From Candidatus Planktophila sp. (GTDB lineage Bacteria; Actinomycetota; Actinomycetes; Nanopelagicales; Nanopelagicaceae): a DNA stretch of 64,000 nt. Shown here piece by piece: positions 44,054 to 54,436 of this stretch. The notes beneath the pieces are model-generated. The model made no database searches. It was not told the origin of the DNA and was given only the letters and a program-made list of their open reading frames with translations. Numbering within the stretch: the first letter of the stretch is position 1; each line of letters starts with the position of its first letter. Position numbers and translations under genes: made by a program. Where the stretch lies: contig SHUV01000001.1 of the NCBI GenBank assembly GCA_009694515.1, positions 93,886 to 157,885 on the forward strand, given 5' to 3'.

Positions 44054-45077
44054 GCGTTTAGTTGCGGTTGTTTTCGTGATCGCATCGTGTGCGGTTGTGC
44101 TCACCTCTGTCGTTTCACCTGATGCACTCTTTAAGGTCAAGATTCCGTTTACCGAAGCTCCTGCCGAGAATTCAATTAGCGGACGCGTAGGAGGAGATGC
44201 CCCAGTTCTGGTTGTGAAGATTGATGACACATCGATGGCTCATCCACAGATTGGGTTAGAGGATGCAGATCTGGTTTACATCGAACAAGTTGAGGGCGGT
44301 TCTACCCGTCTTGCGGCAATCTTCTCTTCAAAGATTCCTACGCGCATTGGGCCAGTTCGCTCGGCTCGCATTTCAGATGTTGAACTGCTTGCTCAGTACG
44401 GTCGGGTGGGATTTGCTTATAGTGGAGCTCAAAGCAAAATGTTACCGATTATTGCTGTGGCAAATGTTCATGACCTAGGAGCACAGAAAAACTCATCCAC
44501 AATTTACACAACAGATCTGACTCGCACCCAGCCATATGCGATGGTGCTGCGCGCAGACCTATTGCTGGAACTTGCAAAAAGCAGAGACTTGGAGTTCGCG
44601 CAATCAAAGAACATGGGCTGGAGTTTTGGGAAGGCTCCCCAGGAAGGTGTAGCAATTACATCTGCTCAGGTTTCGTGGCCGGCTAGTTCCTATGATGTGT
44701 ATTGGTCTAAGAAAGAGAATCGTTGGCTGCTCGATTTTCGAAGCGAACCCAATATTACAGAATCCGGGACTCGCCTTGGCGCCTCTACATTTGTCATTCA
44801 ATTGGTTTCAATTACGGATTCAATCTATGAGGACAAAAATGGCGAAGTAACTCCACTTTCGACGACTGTGGGAAGTGGCAGTGGTTACATCCTGCGAAAC
44901 GGTAAATCCATCAAAGCCACTTGGAGCAGACCTACTGCCGAAGAGGGAACCCGGTGGACGAGCATGAAAGGTGAAGAGATCACCTTTGAAAAGGGGCAAA
45001 TATGGGTGGCCCTGACAGATAGGCAACCTGCTTTCACTCTTGCTCCCGCGGATGCGGCATCGGTAACTCCAAAGTAG
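44028..45077 (+). CDS. DUF3048 (YerB-like) secreted or anchored protein
   Basis: The 349-residue product has an N-terminal hydrophobic signal-anchor (about 10-30), then the two DUF3048 halves, with LVVKIDDTSMAHPQIGLEDADLVYIEQVEGGSTRL and IGPVRSARISD in the first, and WSRPTAEEGTRW with IWVALTD in the C-terminal part. It would act outside the membrane; family function is unknown (YerB in Bacillus). An ATG at 44043 could be the real start and would shorten the overlap with the upstream gene from 26 to 11 bp. Confidence 0.88.
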   Translation: MNLKAMFFRRLVAVVFVIASCAVVLTSVVSPDALFKVKIPFTEAPAENSISGRVGGDAPVLVVKIDDTSMAHPQIGLEDADLVYIEQVEGGSTRLAAIFSSKIPTRIGPVRSARISDVELLAQYGRVGFAYSGAQSKMLPIIAVANVHDLGAQKNSSTIYTTDLTRTQPYAMVLRADLLLELAKSRDLEFAQSKNMGWSFGKAPQEGVAITSAQVSWPASSYDVYWSKKENRWLLDFRSEPNITESGTRLGASTFVIQLVSITDSIYEDKNGEVTPLSTTVGSGSGYILRNGKSIKATWSRPTAEEGTRWTSMKGEEITFEKGQIWVALTDRQPAFTLAPADAASVTPK

Positions 45078-45121
45078 ACTCTTCCCCTGCACATATTGCA
45101 CTGAACTAGGAGCTTTAATAA

Positions 45122-46009
45122 ATGTCTGAAACAACTGGCACCGCACGCGTCAAGCGCGGAATGGCTGAAATGCTTAAGGGTGGCGTCATCATGGATGTCG
45201 TCAATGTTGAGCAAGCCAGGATTGCCGAAGATGCCGGTGCATGTGCGGTGATGGCGCTAGAACGCGTGCCAGCAGATATCCGCGCCCAAGGCGGCGTAGC
45301 GCGCATGTCAGATCCGGACATGATTGAGGCGATTCAGGCAGCGGTCTCTATTCCGGTCATGGCAAAGGTTCGCATCGGACATTTTGTAGAAGCACAAATT
45401 ATTGAAAGCCTCGGTGTTGATTACATCGATGAATCTGAAGTTCTCACCCCGGCTGATTACACCAACCATATCGATAAGTGGAATTTCAAGATTCCATTCG
45501 TATGTGGTGCAACGAATTTAGGTGAAGCTCTTCGTCGTATTAACGAAGGAGCAGCGATGATCCGTTCTAAGGGTGAAGCCGGAACCGGCGATGTATCTAA
45601 TGCAATGATGCATATGCGCACAATTGGCGCAGAAATTAGACGACTCTCATCCCTTCGCGAAGATGAACTCTATGTTGCAGCGAAAGAGTTGCAGGCACCA
45701 TATGCGTTAGTCAAGGAAGTTGCTGAAACTGGAAAACTTCCGGTTGTGCTCTTCACAGCAGGTGGAATTGCAACACCAGCCGATGCGGCACTGATGATGC
45801 AGATGGGCGCTGATGGCGTCTTCGTAGGATCAGGAATTTTCAAATCTGGAAATCCGGCTCAACGCGCAGCAGCCTGTGTGAAGGCAACTACTTTCTATCA
45901 GGATGCAAAGGTGCTGGCCGAAGTTTCCCGCGGTCTGGGCGAGGCAATGGTCGGCATCAATGTCGCAGATATTCCAGTGCCACATCGTTTAGCAGATCGT
46001 GGTTGGTAG
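45122..46009 (+). CDS. pdxS: pyridoxal 5'-phosphate synthase lyase subunit
   Basis: PdxS builds PLP from ribose 5-phosphate, glyceraldehyde 3-phosphate and ammonia delivered by PdxT. The 295-residue TIM barrel is highly conserved: [48 protein letters not shown] (second Schiff-base Lys) and [19 protein letters not shown] lies upstream of the ATG. The adjacent pdxT confirms the DXP-independent route. Confidence 0.98.
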   Translation: MSETTGTARVKRGMAEMLKGGVIMDVVNVEQARIAEDAGACAVMALERVPADIRAQGGVARMSDPDMIEAIQAAVSIPVMAKVRIGHFVEAQIIESLGVDYIDESEVLTPADYTNHIDKWNFKIPFVCGATNLGEALRRINEGAAMIRSKGEAGTGDVSNAMMHMRTIGAEIRRLSSLREDELYVAAKELQAPYALVKEVAETGKLPVVLFTAGGIATPADAALMMQMGADGVFVGSGIFKSGNPAQRAAACVKATTFYQDAKVLAEVSRGLGEAMVGINVADIPVPHRLADRGW

Positions 46010-46022
46010 TTAACGCAAGTTC

Positions 46023-46595
46023 ATGAAAGTTGGCGTGCTAGCTCTACAGGGAGATTTCCGCGAGCACATTCTTGCCACAACCCAGTGCGGGCATGAAGCA
46101 ATCGAAGTTCGGCGATTATCAGAGTTAGAAAGTGTTGACGCGCTGATTTTGCCTGGGGGAGAGTCCACCACCATTGTTCATCTGGCCAAGACTTTCCAAT
46201 TATTTGATCCCATCCGAAAGCGCATCGGTGACGGACTTCCAGTGTATGGATCCTGTGCCGGAATGATTCTCTTAGCCGAGCACATCCTTGATGGCGCCCA
46301 AGGTCAAGAGACATTTGGCGGATTAGATATTACGGTGCGCAGAAATGCCTTTGGCAGGCAAGTAGATTCATTTGAATCAGAGCTTGAGTTCAATGGCAAG
46401 AAGATGAACGCAGTCTTCATCAGATCTCCTTGGGTGGAGCAGTATGGTCCTGGGGTTCAGGTTCTGGCAGAAGCTGCTGGGCACGCGGTTGCGGTCTGTG
46501 AAGGGAAAGTTCTCGCGACAAGTTTCCACCCGGAATTAACCAGTAATCTTGAAATACACCGTTACTTCTTTGAAGAGATGTGTAAAGGGCGATAA
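46023..46595 (+). CDS. pdxT: pyridoxal 5'-phosphate synthase glutaminase subunit
   Basis: PdxT makes ammonia from glutamine and channels it to PdxS. The 190-residue class I amidotransferase has [20 protein letters not shown] (oxyanion hole), [10 protein letters not shown] (nucleophile Cys) and the His-Glu pair in ATSFHPELT. It follows pdxS by 13 bp. Confidence 0.97.
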   Translation: MKVGVLALQGDFREHILATTQCGHEAIEVRRLSELESVDALILPGGESTTIVHLAKTFQLFDPIRKRIGDGLPVYGSCAGMILLAEHILDGAQGQETFGGLDITVRRNAFGRQVDSFESELEFNGKKMNAVFIRSPWVEQYGPGVQVLAEAAGHAVAVCEGKVLATSFHPELTSNLEIHRYFFEEMCKGR

Positions 46596-46653
46596 AGTTC
46601 GGGTATTAGGGGCACAAGTGATCGCCTCTTGATTAACGATTGAGGTGTTGACG

Positions 46654-47406
46654 ATGTCAGGCCATTCCAAATGGGCGACGACCAAGCATAAGAAAGCGAT
46701 CATCGATAGCCGTCGGGCAAAGAATTTTGCCAAGTTGATTAAGGCTATTGAAGTAGCTTCCCGTAATGGTGGTCCAGAAGTTGAAGGTAACCCAACCCTG
46801 TTTGATGCCATTGCTAAGGCGAAGAAGAATTCAATGCCGGCAGATAACATCGAACGAGCAGTCAAGCGCGGTGCGGGCCTTGAATCAGGCGGCGCTGATT
46901 GGCAAACAATTATGTATGAGGGCTACGGGCCTAATGGCGTTGCGCTTATGATCGAGTGTTTATCTGATAATCGTAATCGCGCAGCATCTGAAGTCCGTGT
47001 TGCTGTGACGAGAAATGGCGGCAGCATGGCAGATCCTGGATCTGTCTCTTATCTTTTTAATCGCAAAGGCGTCATTATTGTTAATAAAGCTGGCGGGGTC
47101 ACCGAAGATTCAATTCTGGAAGCAGCACTGGATGCTGGGGTTGAGGACGTGAACGATTTAGGTGAATCATTTGAAGTTGTTTGTGAAGCCAGTGATCTCG
47201 TAGCAGCAAGAACTGCGCTTCAAAGTGCTGGAATTGATTATGAGTCAGCAGATTCTTCCTTCCTGCCTTCGATGCAGATTCCACTCGATGCCGAAGGAGC
47301 TACCAAGGTCTTTGAACTTATCGATGCAATTGAGGAGTTAGATGATGTGCAGAATGTCTACTCCAATTTCGATGTCTCAGATGAAGTCTTGGCGAGCCTT
47401 TCTTAA
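46654..47406 (+). CDS. yebC: YebC/PmpR family transcriptional regulator or translation factor
   Basis: The 250-residue protein has the invariant N terminus [28 protein letters not shown], and [19 protein letters not shown]. YebC proteins are DNA-binding regulators in some bacteria and ease translation of proline-rich stretches in others. GAGGTG precedes the ATG at 46654. It stands before ruvCAB, the usual linkage. Confidence 0.96.
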   Translation: MSGHSKWATTKHKKAIIDSRRAKNFAKLIKAIEVASRNGGPEVEGNPTLFDAIAKAKKNSMPADNIERAVKRGAGLESGGADWQTIMYEGYGPNGVALMIECLSDNRNRAASEVRVAVTRNGGSMADPGSVSYLFNRKGVIIVNKAGGVTEDSILEAALDAGVEDVNDLGESFEVVCEASDLVAARTALQSAGIDYESADSSFLPSMQIPLDAEGATKVFELIDAIEELDDVQNVYSNFDVSDEVLASLS

Positions 47407-47438
47407 GTAGTCGTAGGGCTGACCTAGGCTTAGAAGTT

Positions 47439-47993
47439 ATGAGCCAGATACATAAACGAGTACTCGGGGTGGACCCTGGGTTGACTCGTTGTGGCGTGGG
47501 CGTAGTCGAAGGCGCAATTGGTTCACCACTTACTTTGATTGGTGTCGGTGTCATTCTTACTCCACCGGATGCCGCCCTCGAGCTGCGTTTACTTCAGTTG
47601 GAAAGTGAGCTGGAAGAATGGATCGCTCTGCATAAACCTACAGTGATTGCTGTGGAGCGAGTCTTTTCGCAACACAATGTTCGTACCGTGATGGGAACCG
47701 CGCAAGCTGCCGGAATTGCACTTCTCGTTGCAGCGCGCAGAAATATTCCGGTGATGATGCACACACCCTCTGAAGTAAAGGCTGCCGTCACGGGTTCAGG
47801 ACGCGCAAACAAGGCGCAGGTCGCCGAGATGGTTAAGCGTTTACTTAATCTCGAGTCAATCCCGAAGCCGGTAGATAGCACCGATGCCCTAGCACTGGCG
47901 ATCTGTCATATTTGGCGAGGTGGGGCAAATACAAAAATTGCAGAGGCGGTAGCAATTGAAAAATCCCGTCTGGCTAAGTTGGTGAAAAAATGA
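47439..47993 (+). CDS. ruvC: Holliday junction resolvase RuvC
   Basis: RuvC cuts Holliday junctions with RuvAB. The 184-residue protein has the catalytic acidic set: Asp in [15 protein letters not shown], Glu in [18 protein letters not shown], and the Asp pair in [14 protein letters not shown]. It overlaps ruvA by 4 bp. Confidence 0.97.
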   Translation: MSQIHKRVLGVDPGLTRCGVGVVEGAIGSPLTLIGVGVILTPPDAALELRLLQLESELEEWIALHKPTVIAVERVFSQHNVRTVMGTAQAAGIALLVAARRNIPVMMHTPSEVKAAVTGSGRANKAQVAEMVKRLLNLESIPKPVDSTDALALAICHIWRGGANTKIAEAVAIEKSRLAKLVKK

Positions 47994-48598
47994 TTTCACT
48001 AGTAAACGGAATCGTTCGGTCAATAAATTCAGAACGGGCAGTGATTGAAGTTGGGGGAGTTGGACTGGCAGTATCCATCACTGGCCCAACCAGTGCGCAA
48101 CTGCATCTAGGCGCGGCAACTCAGCTCTTTACCTCGCTGGTTGTCCGCGAAGATTCACTTACTCTCTTTGGTTTTCTCGATGAGGAGAGTAAAAATACCT
48201 TTGAACTCGTGCAAACAGTTTCTGGGATAGGACCGAAGGTTGCACTAGCAATCATGGGTTCCCATAGCCCGAATTCACTATCTCGAGCAATTGCGCAGGA
48301 AGATATTAAAGCAATTGAGAAAGTTCCGGGAATCGGGCGCAAGGGCGCGCAACGACTTATTCTCGAGCTGAAGGGAAAGATTTCTGATGTGGGCGGAGCA
48401 GAGCGCGTGCAGAGCCATCAACCAATCTGGCGAGAACAACTTACTTCGGCACTTGTCTCACTCGGATTTAGTGCGAAGGATTCTGACTCTGCAATTAATG
48501 AGGTCCTAGCAACATATGCCGAATCTGGGATTGATGCTTCATCACTAGAACTCTCTGAGTTGTTGAAGGCCACGTTGGCACAAGGGCGACGTTCCTAA
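47990..48598 (+). CDS. ruvA: Holliday junction DNA helicase subunit RuvA
   Basis: RuvA binds the junction and loads RuvB. The 202-residue product has an N-terminal OB fold ([11 protein letters not shown]), two helix-hairpin-helix motifs ([14 protein letters not shown] and [17 protein letters not shown]) and a C-terminal RuvB-binding domain with [12 protein letters not shown]. Its stop is followed directly by the ruvB ATG. Confidence 0.97.
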   Translation: MISLVNGIVRSINSERAVIEVGGVGLAVSITGPTSAQLHLGAATQLFTSLVVREDSLTLFGFLDEESKNTFELVQTVSGIGPKVALAIMGSHSPNSLSRAIAQEDIKAIEKVPGIGRKGAQRLILELKGKISDVGGAERVQSHQPIWREQLTSALVSLGFSAKDSDSAINEVLATYAESGIDASSLELSELLKATLAQGRRS

Positions 48599-49657
48599 AT
48601 GAGTATCGAGCCAAGTGATAGCGGTGAGCGGCTTGTGAACCCTGATCTGACAAATGATGACACTGGAATCGAGCACGCACTACGTCCGAAGACGCTTAAG
48701 GATTTCATTGGTCAGCATCGGGTGCGCGAACAGATTGATGTCTTGCTCAGTGCGGCCCGTAAGAGAGGATCGGCGGCAGACCATATTCTGCTGTCCGGAC
48801 CACCAGGACTTGGTAAGACAACGCTGGCCATGATTCTGGCAAGTGAGATGCAGACCCCGATTCGAATTACCAGTGGTCCAGCAATTACTCATGCCGGGGA
48901 TTTAGCGGCCATTCTGTCTTCATTGGTGGAAGGAGAAATTCTTTTTCTTGATGAGATACATCGTCTTCCGCGACCAGCCGAAGAGTTGCTCTATCTTGCG
49001 ATGGAAGATTTTCGAGTCGATATCGTTGTTGGTAAAGGACCGGGAGCCACGGCTATTCCGCTGCAACTTCCTCATTTCACATTGGTCGGTGCCACTACTA
49101 GAGCTGGTCTATTGACATCACCTTTGCGTGATCGCTTCGGCTTTACCGCCCATCTTGATTTCTATGAGGAATCAGAGCTGGCCCAAGTGATCTCGCGCAG
49201 TGCATCACTGCTTGGCCTGGAAATTGATGTAAAGGCAGTTTCCGAAATTGCAGGAAGATCCAGAGGCACACCGAGAATCGCAAATAGATTGCTGCGAAGA
49301 GTGCGAGATTATGCCCAGGTGCGAGGCTCGGAGAAAATCATTCACTCAGATGCAACAGCAGCGCTGCAAATGTATGAAGTTGATGATAAAGGGCTCGATC
49401 GATTGGATCGGTCTGTTCTCCTTGCACTAATTGAGAGATTTGCTGGTGGCCCGGTTGGACTTTCCACTCTTGCAATTGCTGTGGGGGAAGAGACTGAAAC
49501 GGTGGAATCTGTTGCCGAACCATTCCTCGTTAGAAATGGCTTTATGGCAAGGACTCCGCGAGGGCGAATAGCAACAGCTCTGGGTTGGCAGCATGTGGGG
49601 CGTACGCCCCCGGCGGGAACGATTTCTCTTTTCGACACGCCGGCACCTGACGCCTAG
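48599..49657 (+). CDS. ruvB: Holliday junction DNA helicase RuvB
   Basis: This AAA+ motor drives branch migration. The 352-residue product shows [12 protein letters not shown], Walker [10 protein letters not shown], Walker [11 protein letters not shown], sensor [20 protein letters not shown], and the arginine-rich sensor 2 [15 protein letters not shown]. In many actinobacteria yajC separates ruvB from secD; here secD starts 12 bp after ruvB, so yajC is absent from this place. Confidence 0.97.
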   Translation: MSIEPSDSGERLVNPDLTNDDTGIEHALRPKTLKDFIGQHRVREQIDVLLSAARKRGSAADHILLSGPPGLGKTTLAMILASEMQTPIRITSGPAITHAGDLAAILSSLVEGEILFLDEIHRLPRPAEELLYLAMEDFRVDIVVGKGPGATAIPLQLPHFTLVGATTRAGLLTSPLRDRFGFTAHLDFYEESELAQVISRSASLLGLEIDVKAVSEIAGRSRGTPRIANRLLRRVRDYAQVRGSEKIIHSDATAALQMYEVDDKGLDRLDRSVLLALIERFAGGPVGLSTLAIAVGEETETVESVAEPFLVRNGFMARTPRGRIATALGWQHVGRTPPAGTISLFDTPAPDA

Positions 49658-49668
49658 ACTCTCCTCTT

Positions 49669-51201
49669 ATGTCCACACCTACTAAAACTGTGAAGACCTC
49701 AGGTCGGCCCGCTCGAGCTTTAGCGCTGCTGGCAGTCATTCTGCTCGGACTCGTGGGAACAGCCCTGATTCAGGGTGCATCCTCGGTCAAGCTCGGCCTT
49801 GATCTGCGCGGTGGCACAAGTGTCACGCTGCAACCGCGTGCATCCAATGACTCGAATAAAATTACATCGGCGGCAATAGATCAAGCAGTCACCATTATCC
49901 GCCAACGTGTGAACTCACTTGGTGTTGCCGAATCTGAAGTGACAGCGCAGGGAAGTGGAACTAACCGCCAGATTGTTATCTCTGTTCCCGGAGATTCTGG
50001 TCGCCGAGTAGTTGATCTTGTAGGACAAACTGCAGAGCTCCGTTTTAGACAAGTGCTCGCAGAATCGTCTGGCTTAGCGGGGAGTGGATTAGACACTGCC
50101 ACTCCTACAGTAGGAGTTACACCGGTACTCAATGCAAGATTTGCCGCCCTCGATTGCTCGCAGCTAGCGAATCAACAGGGAACTGGCGCGGATTCCCCTT
50201 CTGAAACAATTGTTGCTTGTTCAAGAACAGGGTCAAGTAAGTACATTCTTGCTCCGGCTGAAGTGCTAGGACAACAGGTTTCTAAAGCGTCAGCCGGTAT
50301 CGATCAGCAAGGGTCAGCCGGTTGGTTTGTATCACTTTCCTTTAATGGCGAAGGAACTTCAGCATTCGGTGCTCTCACAGGTCGTGTTACATCTCTTGCC
50401 TCACCTTTAAATCAGGTTGCAATCGTGCTCGATGGATTGGTTGTTTCAGCACCATCGATTAATGAAGCGATTCCTTCGGGTAATGCCCAAATCACGGGAT
50501 CATTTACGCAAACAGAGGCCGAAGATCTTGCCAACGTTCTTAAATATGGTGCGCTGCCACTCGCCTTCGATCGTGGTGAAGTTCAACAAGTTTCTCCAAC
50601 ACTTGGTTCTGATCAGTTAGATGCTGGTTTATTAGCCGGAGCACTGGGTCTAATTCTTGTGGTTATATTTTCAGTCCTGTATTACCGAGCACTTGGGTTA
50701 GTGACTGTTGGCTCACTCGCTGTTGCATCAGCGCTTGTCTACCTGCTCTTCTTGGTTCTGGGTGAGGCGATTGGATTCACACTTACGCTGGCCGGTATCG
50801 CTGGTGCCATTGTTGCAATCGGAATTACCGCCGACTCATTTATTGTCTTCTTCGAACGTGTTCGAGATGAAGCGAGAGAAGGAAGATCACTGCGATCTGC
50901 CGTGGAAAACGGTTGGCTCCGCGCCCGTCACACGATCATCGTGGCTGATATGGTCTCGATTCTCGCCGCAGTCCTGCTCTACTTCTTTGCTGTCGGTGGT
51001 GTGCGTGGATTCGCATTCACACTAGGGCTTACAACGCTCGTTGACTTGATAGTTGTCTTCATCTTTACCAAACCGCTTGTCACACTGATAGCCCGTATCA
51101 ATTTCTTTGCATCAGGACATCCGCTCTCAGGCTTTTCACCTAAGAGCGTCGGGCTAAAGGGTGCAAGAGCAAATACTTCAACTACTACTGTGGAGGCATA
51201 A
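49669..51201 (+). CDS. secD: protein translocase subunit SecD
   Basis: SecD uses the proton gradient to pull exported proteins across the membrane. The 510-residue product has one N-terminal helix, a large periplasmic P1 domain starting at VKLGLDLRGGTSVTLQP, and five C-terminal helices with AGIAGAIVAIGITADSFIVFFERVRDE, the family signature. It precedes secF by 4 bp. Confidence 0.96.
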   Translation: MSTPTKTVKTSGRPARALALLAVILLGLVGTALIQGASSVKLGLDLRGGTSVTLQPRASNDSNKITSAAIDQAVTIIRQRVNSLGVAESEVTAQGSGTNRQIVISVPGDSGRRVVDLVGQTAELRFRQVLAESSGLAGSGLDTATPTVGVTPVLNARFAALDCSQLANQQGTGADSPSETIVACSRTGSSKYILAPAEVLGQQVSKASAGIDQQGSAGWFVSLSFNGEGTSAFGALTGRVTSLASPLNQVAIVLDGLVVSAPSINEAIPSGNAQITGSFTQTEAEDLANVLKYGALPLAFDRGEVQQVSPTLGSDQLDAGLLAGALGLILVVIFSVLYYRALGLVTVGSLAVASALVYLLFLVLGEAIGFTLTLAGIAGAIVAIGITADSFIVFFERVRDEAREGRSLRSAVENGWLRARHTIIVADMVSILAAVLLYFFAVGGVRGFAFTLGLTTLVDLIVVFIFTKPLVTLIARINFFASGHPLSGFSPKSVGLKGARANTSTTTVEA

Positions 51202-51205
51202 GACA

Positions 51206-52255
51206 ATGGCAAAAATCTCAGGTCTTGGTGGACGTCTCTACTCTGGTGAGACATCTTTTAATATTGTTGAAAATCGCAAACGTTGGTACTCAATTTCGGC
51301 GCTATTCCTACTTGCTTCAATCGCTGCACTGACGATTCAGGGCCTGCATTTAGGTCTTGAGTTTAAGGGTGGGGCTTCCTACACAGTGACGAAGCCTGGA
51401 CTCACACTTGAACAGGGTAGAGAAGCGGCTTCGAATTTTGACATTCCGGGTGAAGCAATTGTTCAAAAGATCGGTGATGACAAGATTCGTATTCAAACCG
51501 GAGCGCTCACTCCAGCACAAGCAACAGCCGCAGAAAATGTTCTGACCTCCACCTTTGATGTTCCAGCTGAGTCAATCGATACTCAGATTGTTGGTCCGTC
51601 GTGGGGCAAGGAGATTACAAAGAAAGCTATCTACGGATTGATCGCATTCTTATTGGCGGTCATGCTCTTTCTCGCAATGGCATTTGAACCCAAGATGGCA
51701 CTTGCAGCTATTGTTGCAGTGGTGCATGACGTGCTTATCACTGTCGGTATTTACGCAGTCGTTGGTTTTGATGTCACTCCGGCAACGGTCATCGGATTTC
51801 TTACAATTCTCGGTTATTCCCTCTATGACACTGTCGTGGTCTTCGATAAGGTGAGAGAGAATACGAAATCTGTGACTGCAAACAGCAAGCAGACCTATTC
51901 ACAGGCTGCAAACTTGGCGGTAAATCAGACTCTGGTGCGCTCTGCGAACACATCCATCATCGCACTCTTACCCGTTGGGTCAATTCTTTTCGTAGGCGCT
52001 GGATTACTGGGTGCTGGAACACTGAAGGATCTCTCACTCGCACTCTTTATCGGACTCGCGGTGGGAACATATTCATCTGTATTTATCGCGCCACCATTTC
52101 TTGCATCTCTTCGTGAAAAGGAACCTGCGATGCAGGCACTTGCCAAGAGAGTTGCAGCTCGCGGGGGAGCAGTAGCGATTACAGAAGATAAGGCACCGCA
52201 GACTTCTGTTACCCGTGGTCCACGTAATCAACCAAAGCGTAAAGGTCGCAAATAA
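51206..52255 (+). CDS. secF: protein translocase subunit SecF
   Basis: The 349-residue partner of SecD has an N-terminal helix, LGLEFKGGASYTV in the periplasmic loop, and helices with LTILGYSLYDTVVVFDKVRENT. The ATG at 51206 follows GGAGG by 9 bases; an upstream in-frame codon at 51161 lies inside secD and is rejected. A basic C-terminal tail ends the protein. No apt gene lies between secF and rel, unlike in mycobacteria. Confidence 0.96.
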   Translation: MAKISGLGGRLYSGETSFNIVENRKRWYSISALFLLASIAALTIQGLHLGLEFKGGASYTVTKPGLTLEQGREAASNFDIPGEAIVQKIGDDKIRIQTGALTPAQATAAENVLTSTFDVPAESIDTQIVGPSWGKEITKKAIYGLIAFLLAVMLFLAMAFEPKMALAAIVAVVHDVLITVGIYAVVGFDVTPATVIGFLTILGYSLYDTVVVFDKVRENTKSVTANSKQTYSQAANLAVNQTLVRSANTSIIALLPVGSILFVGAGLLGAGTLKDLSLALFIGLAVGTYSSVFIAPPFLASLREKEPAMQALAKRVAARGGAVAITEDKAPQTSVTRGPRNQPKRKGRK

Positions 52256-52266
52256 CCCTTTCGCAT

Positions 52267-54426
52267 ATGGATACAGATACCTTAATTGCCCCTCTTATAG
52301 GTGTGCTTAAGGAGCATCACCCTCAAAGTGATGGTGTGGAAATTACTCGGGCCTTTAAGATTGCTCGTACAGCTCATGAAGGTCAGCTAAGAAAATCTGG
52401 CGAGGACTACATCACTCATCCGGTTGCGGTCTCACTAATCTTAGCTGAGCTAGGTTTGAACGAAATCACTATTGTTGCGTCACTTTTGCACGACACTGTT
52501 GAAGATACCCCGTATTCACTCCAACAACTTCGTGCTGACTTTGGCGATGAGATTGCCAACCTTGTTGACGGCGTTACCAAGCTCGATAAGTTAACTTACG
52601 GTCCAACTGCCGAGGCAGAAACTGTTCGCAAAATGGTCATTGCGATGTCTCGCGACATTCGTGTGTTAGTTATCAAACTAGCCGACCGACTTCATAACGC
52701 CCGCACCTGGGGTTTTGTCTCGGCCGAATCAGCACAACGCAAGGCGCAAGAAACCCTAGATATCTATGCCCCACTTGCTCACAGGCTTGGAATGAATGCC
52801 ATCAAGTGGGAGTTAGAAGATCTTTCATTTGCAGTTCTTGAACCGAAGAAATTTGAAGAGATTTCAAGGCTGGTAGCAGAGAGATCACCTTCACGAGATG
52901 CGCTTACATCAGAAGTTGTTGACGCGGTTGAGAAGGACTTACAGCGAGATTTGATCACAGCAACGGTGACAGGCCGAAAGAAGCACTTTTTTAGCGTTTA
53001 TCAAAAGATGGTTGTCAGAGGCCGTGAGTTCAATGAGATCTATGATCTTGTGGGAATCAGAGTCCTGGTAAATGATGTGAAAGATTGCTACGCGGTATTG
53101 GGTTCGATCCACGCTCGCTGGAGTCCGGTTCCGGGCCGGTTTAAAGATTACATAGCGATGCCTAAATTTAATCTCTACCAATCACTTCACACCACCGTCA
53201 TTGGGCCAAATGGTAAAGCAATTGAGATTCAGATTCGAACCTATGAGATGCACTCTCGAGCAGAGTTTGGTATCGCAGCACACTGGAAATACAAGCAAGG
53301 CGGTGAGCCAGAGACTAATACCCCGGAGATGATGTGGTTGCGCCAATTACATGAGTGGCAGAAAGAGACTGAAGATCCATCTGAATTTCTGGAAGCGTTG
53401 CGCTTTGATCTTGGAAGCCCGGAAGTATTTGTCTTTACGCCTAAGGGTTCAGTTGTTGCTCTTCCGGGTGGTTCAACACCGGTTGACTTTGCATTTTCGG
53501 TTCACACCGATGTGGGTTTGCGCTGTGCGGGAGCCAAGGTCAACGGTCGCCTCGTTCCACTTGAATCAAAGCTGGTCAATGGTGATGTGATTGAGATTGT
53601 GACCAATAAGGGTGAACATGCGGGGCCTAGTCGCGACTGGCTCAATTTTGTTAAGAGTCCACGTGCTCGCTCAAAAATTAAAGCGTGGTTCAGCAAGGAG
53701 CGTAGAGAGGAAGCAATTGATGCCGGGCGTGAATCTATTGCCCGCCAAATGCGCAAGGCAGGACTTCCATTACAGAAGATCTTCGCCGGTCACGCTCTGC
53801 TGGAGCTAGCTCACGATATGCATTATGCCGATATTGATGCGCTCTATAACGCAGTCGGTGATGGACATGTTTCAGCTGCTTCTATCGTAGAAAAGCTCAC
53901 TGCATCGATGTCAGGTGAAGATTCTCATCCAGAAGTTACTATCGAGAATATTCCAACTGGTATGCAGGTCACCAAGCGGACATCTAGTGCGGTGGAGGTT
54001 GAAGGCGTTGATGATGTACTGGTAAAGCTGGCTCGTTGCTGCACGCCAGTTCCTGGAGATGCAATTATGGGCTTTATCACCAAAGGCTCTGGCATCTCTG
54101 TGCACCGGGAGGATTGCATCAACGCTACTGATCTTCGTGAGAATCAAGGCGAGCGAGTAGTGGGAGTTAAGTGGTTATTAGGTGCGGCAAGCTTGTTCCT
54201 GGTAAATATTCAGGTTGAGGCTCTAGATCGCGCGCGCCTGTTGGCCGATGTCACTCGAACTCTTTCAGAGCAGCACGTCAATATTCTTAGTGCAGCAGTG
54301 AGCACCTCAAAGGATCGCGTTGCCATCTCTCGTTTTACCTTTGAAATGGCCGATGCCAAGCATCTTGATTCTGTGTTGGCTGCGGTGAGAAATATTGAAG
54401 GCGTCTATGACGTCTATCGAACTTAG
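52267..54426 (+). CDS. relA: bifunctional (p)ppGpp synthetase/hydrolase Rel
   Basis: The 719-residue long RSH protein has an HD hydrolase domain (HPVAVSLILAELGL, LLHDTVEDTPYS, VIKLADRLHNART), a synthetase domain (TGRKKHFFSVYQKM, IYDLVGIRVLVND, PKFNLYQSLHTTVIGP), a TGS domain (PEVFVFTPKGSVVALPGGSTPVDFAF), a zinc-finger-like RCCTPVPGD segment and a C-terminal ACT domain. Both HD and RxKH-type synthetase loops are intact, so it should make and degrade the alarmone in the stringent response. Confidence 0.96.
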   Translation: MDTDTLIAPLIGVLKEHHPQSDGVEITRAFKIARTAHEGQLRKSGEDYITHPVAVSLILAELGLNEITIVASLLHDTVEDTPYSLQQLRADFGDEIANLVDGVTKLDKLTYGPTAEAETVRKMVIAMSRDIRVLVIKLADRLHNARTWGFVSAESAQRKAQETLDIYAPLAHRLGMNAIKWELEDLSFAVLEPKKFEEISRLVAERSPSRDALTSEVVDAVEKDLQRDLITATVTGRKKHFFSVYQKMVVRGREFNEIYDLVGIRVLVNDVKDCYAVLGSIHARWSPVPGRFKDYIAMPKFNLYQSLHTTVIGPNGKAIEIQIRTYEMHSRAEFGIAAHWKYKQGGEPETNTPEMMWLRQLHEWQKETEDPSEFLEALRFDLGSPEVFVFTPKGSVVALPGGSTPVDFAFSVHTDVGLRCAGAKVNGRLVPLESKLVNGDVIEIVTNKGEHAGPSRDWLNFVKSPRARSKIKAWFSKERREEAIDAGRESIARQMRKAGLPLQKIFAGHALLELAHDMHYADIDALYNAVGDGHVSAASIVEKLTASMSGEDSHPEVTIENIPTGMQVTKRTSSAVEVEGVDDVLVKLARCCTPVPGDAIMGFITKGSGISVHREDCINATDLRENQGERVVGVKWLLGAASLFLVNIQVEALDRARLLADVTRTLSEQHVNILSAAVSTSKDRVAISRFTFEMADAKHLDSVLAAVRNIEGVYDVYRT

Positions 54427-54436
54427 TGAGATTTAG

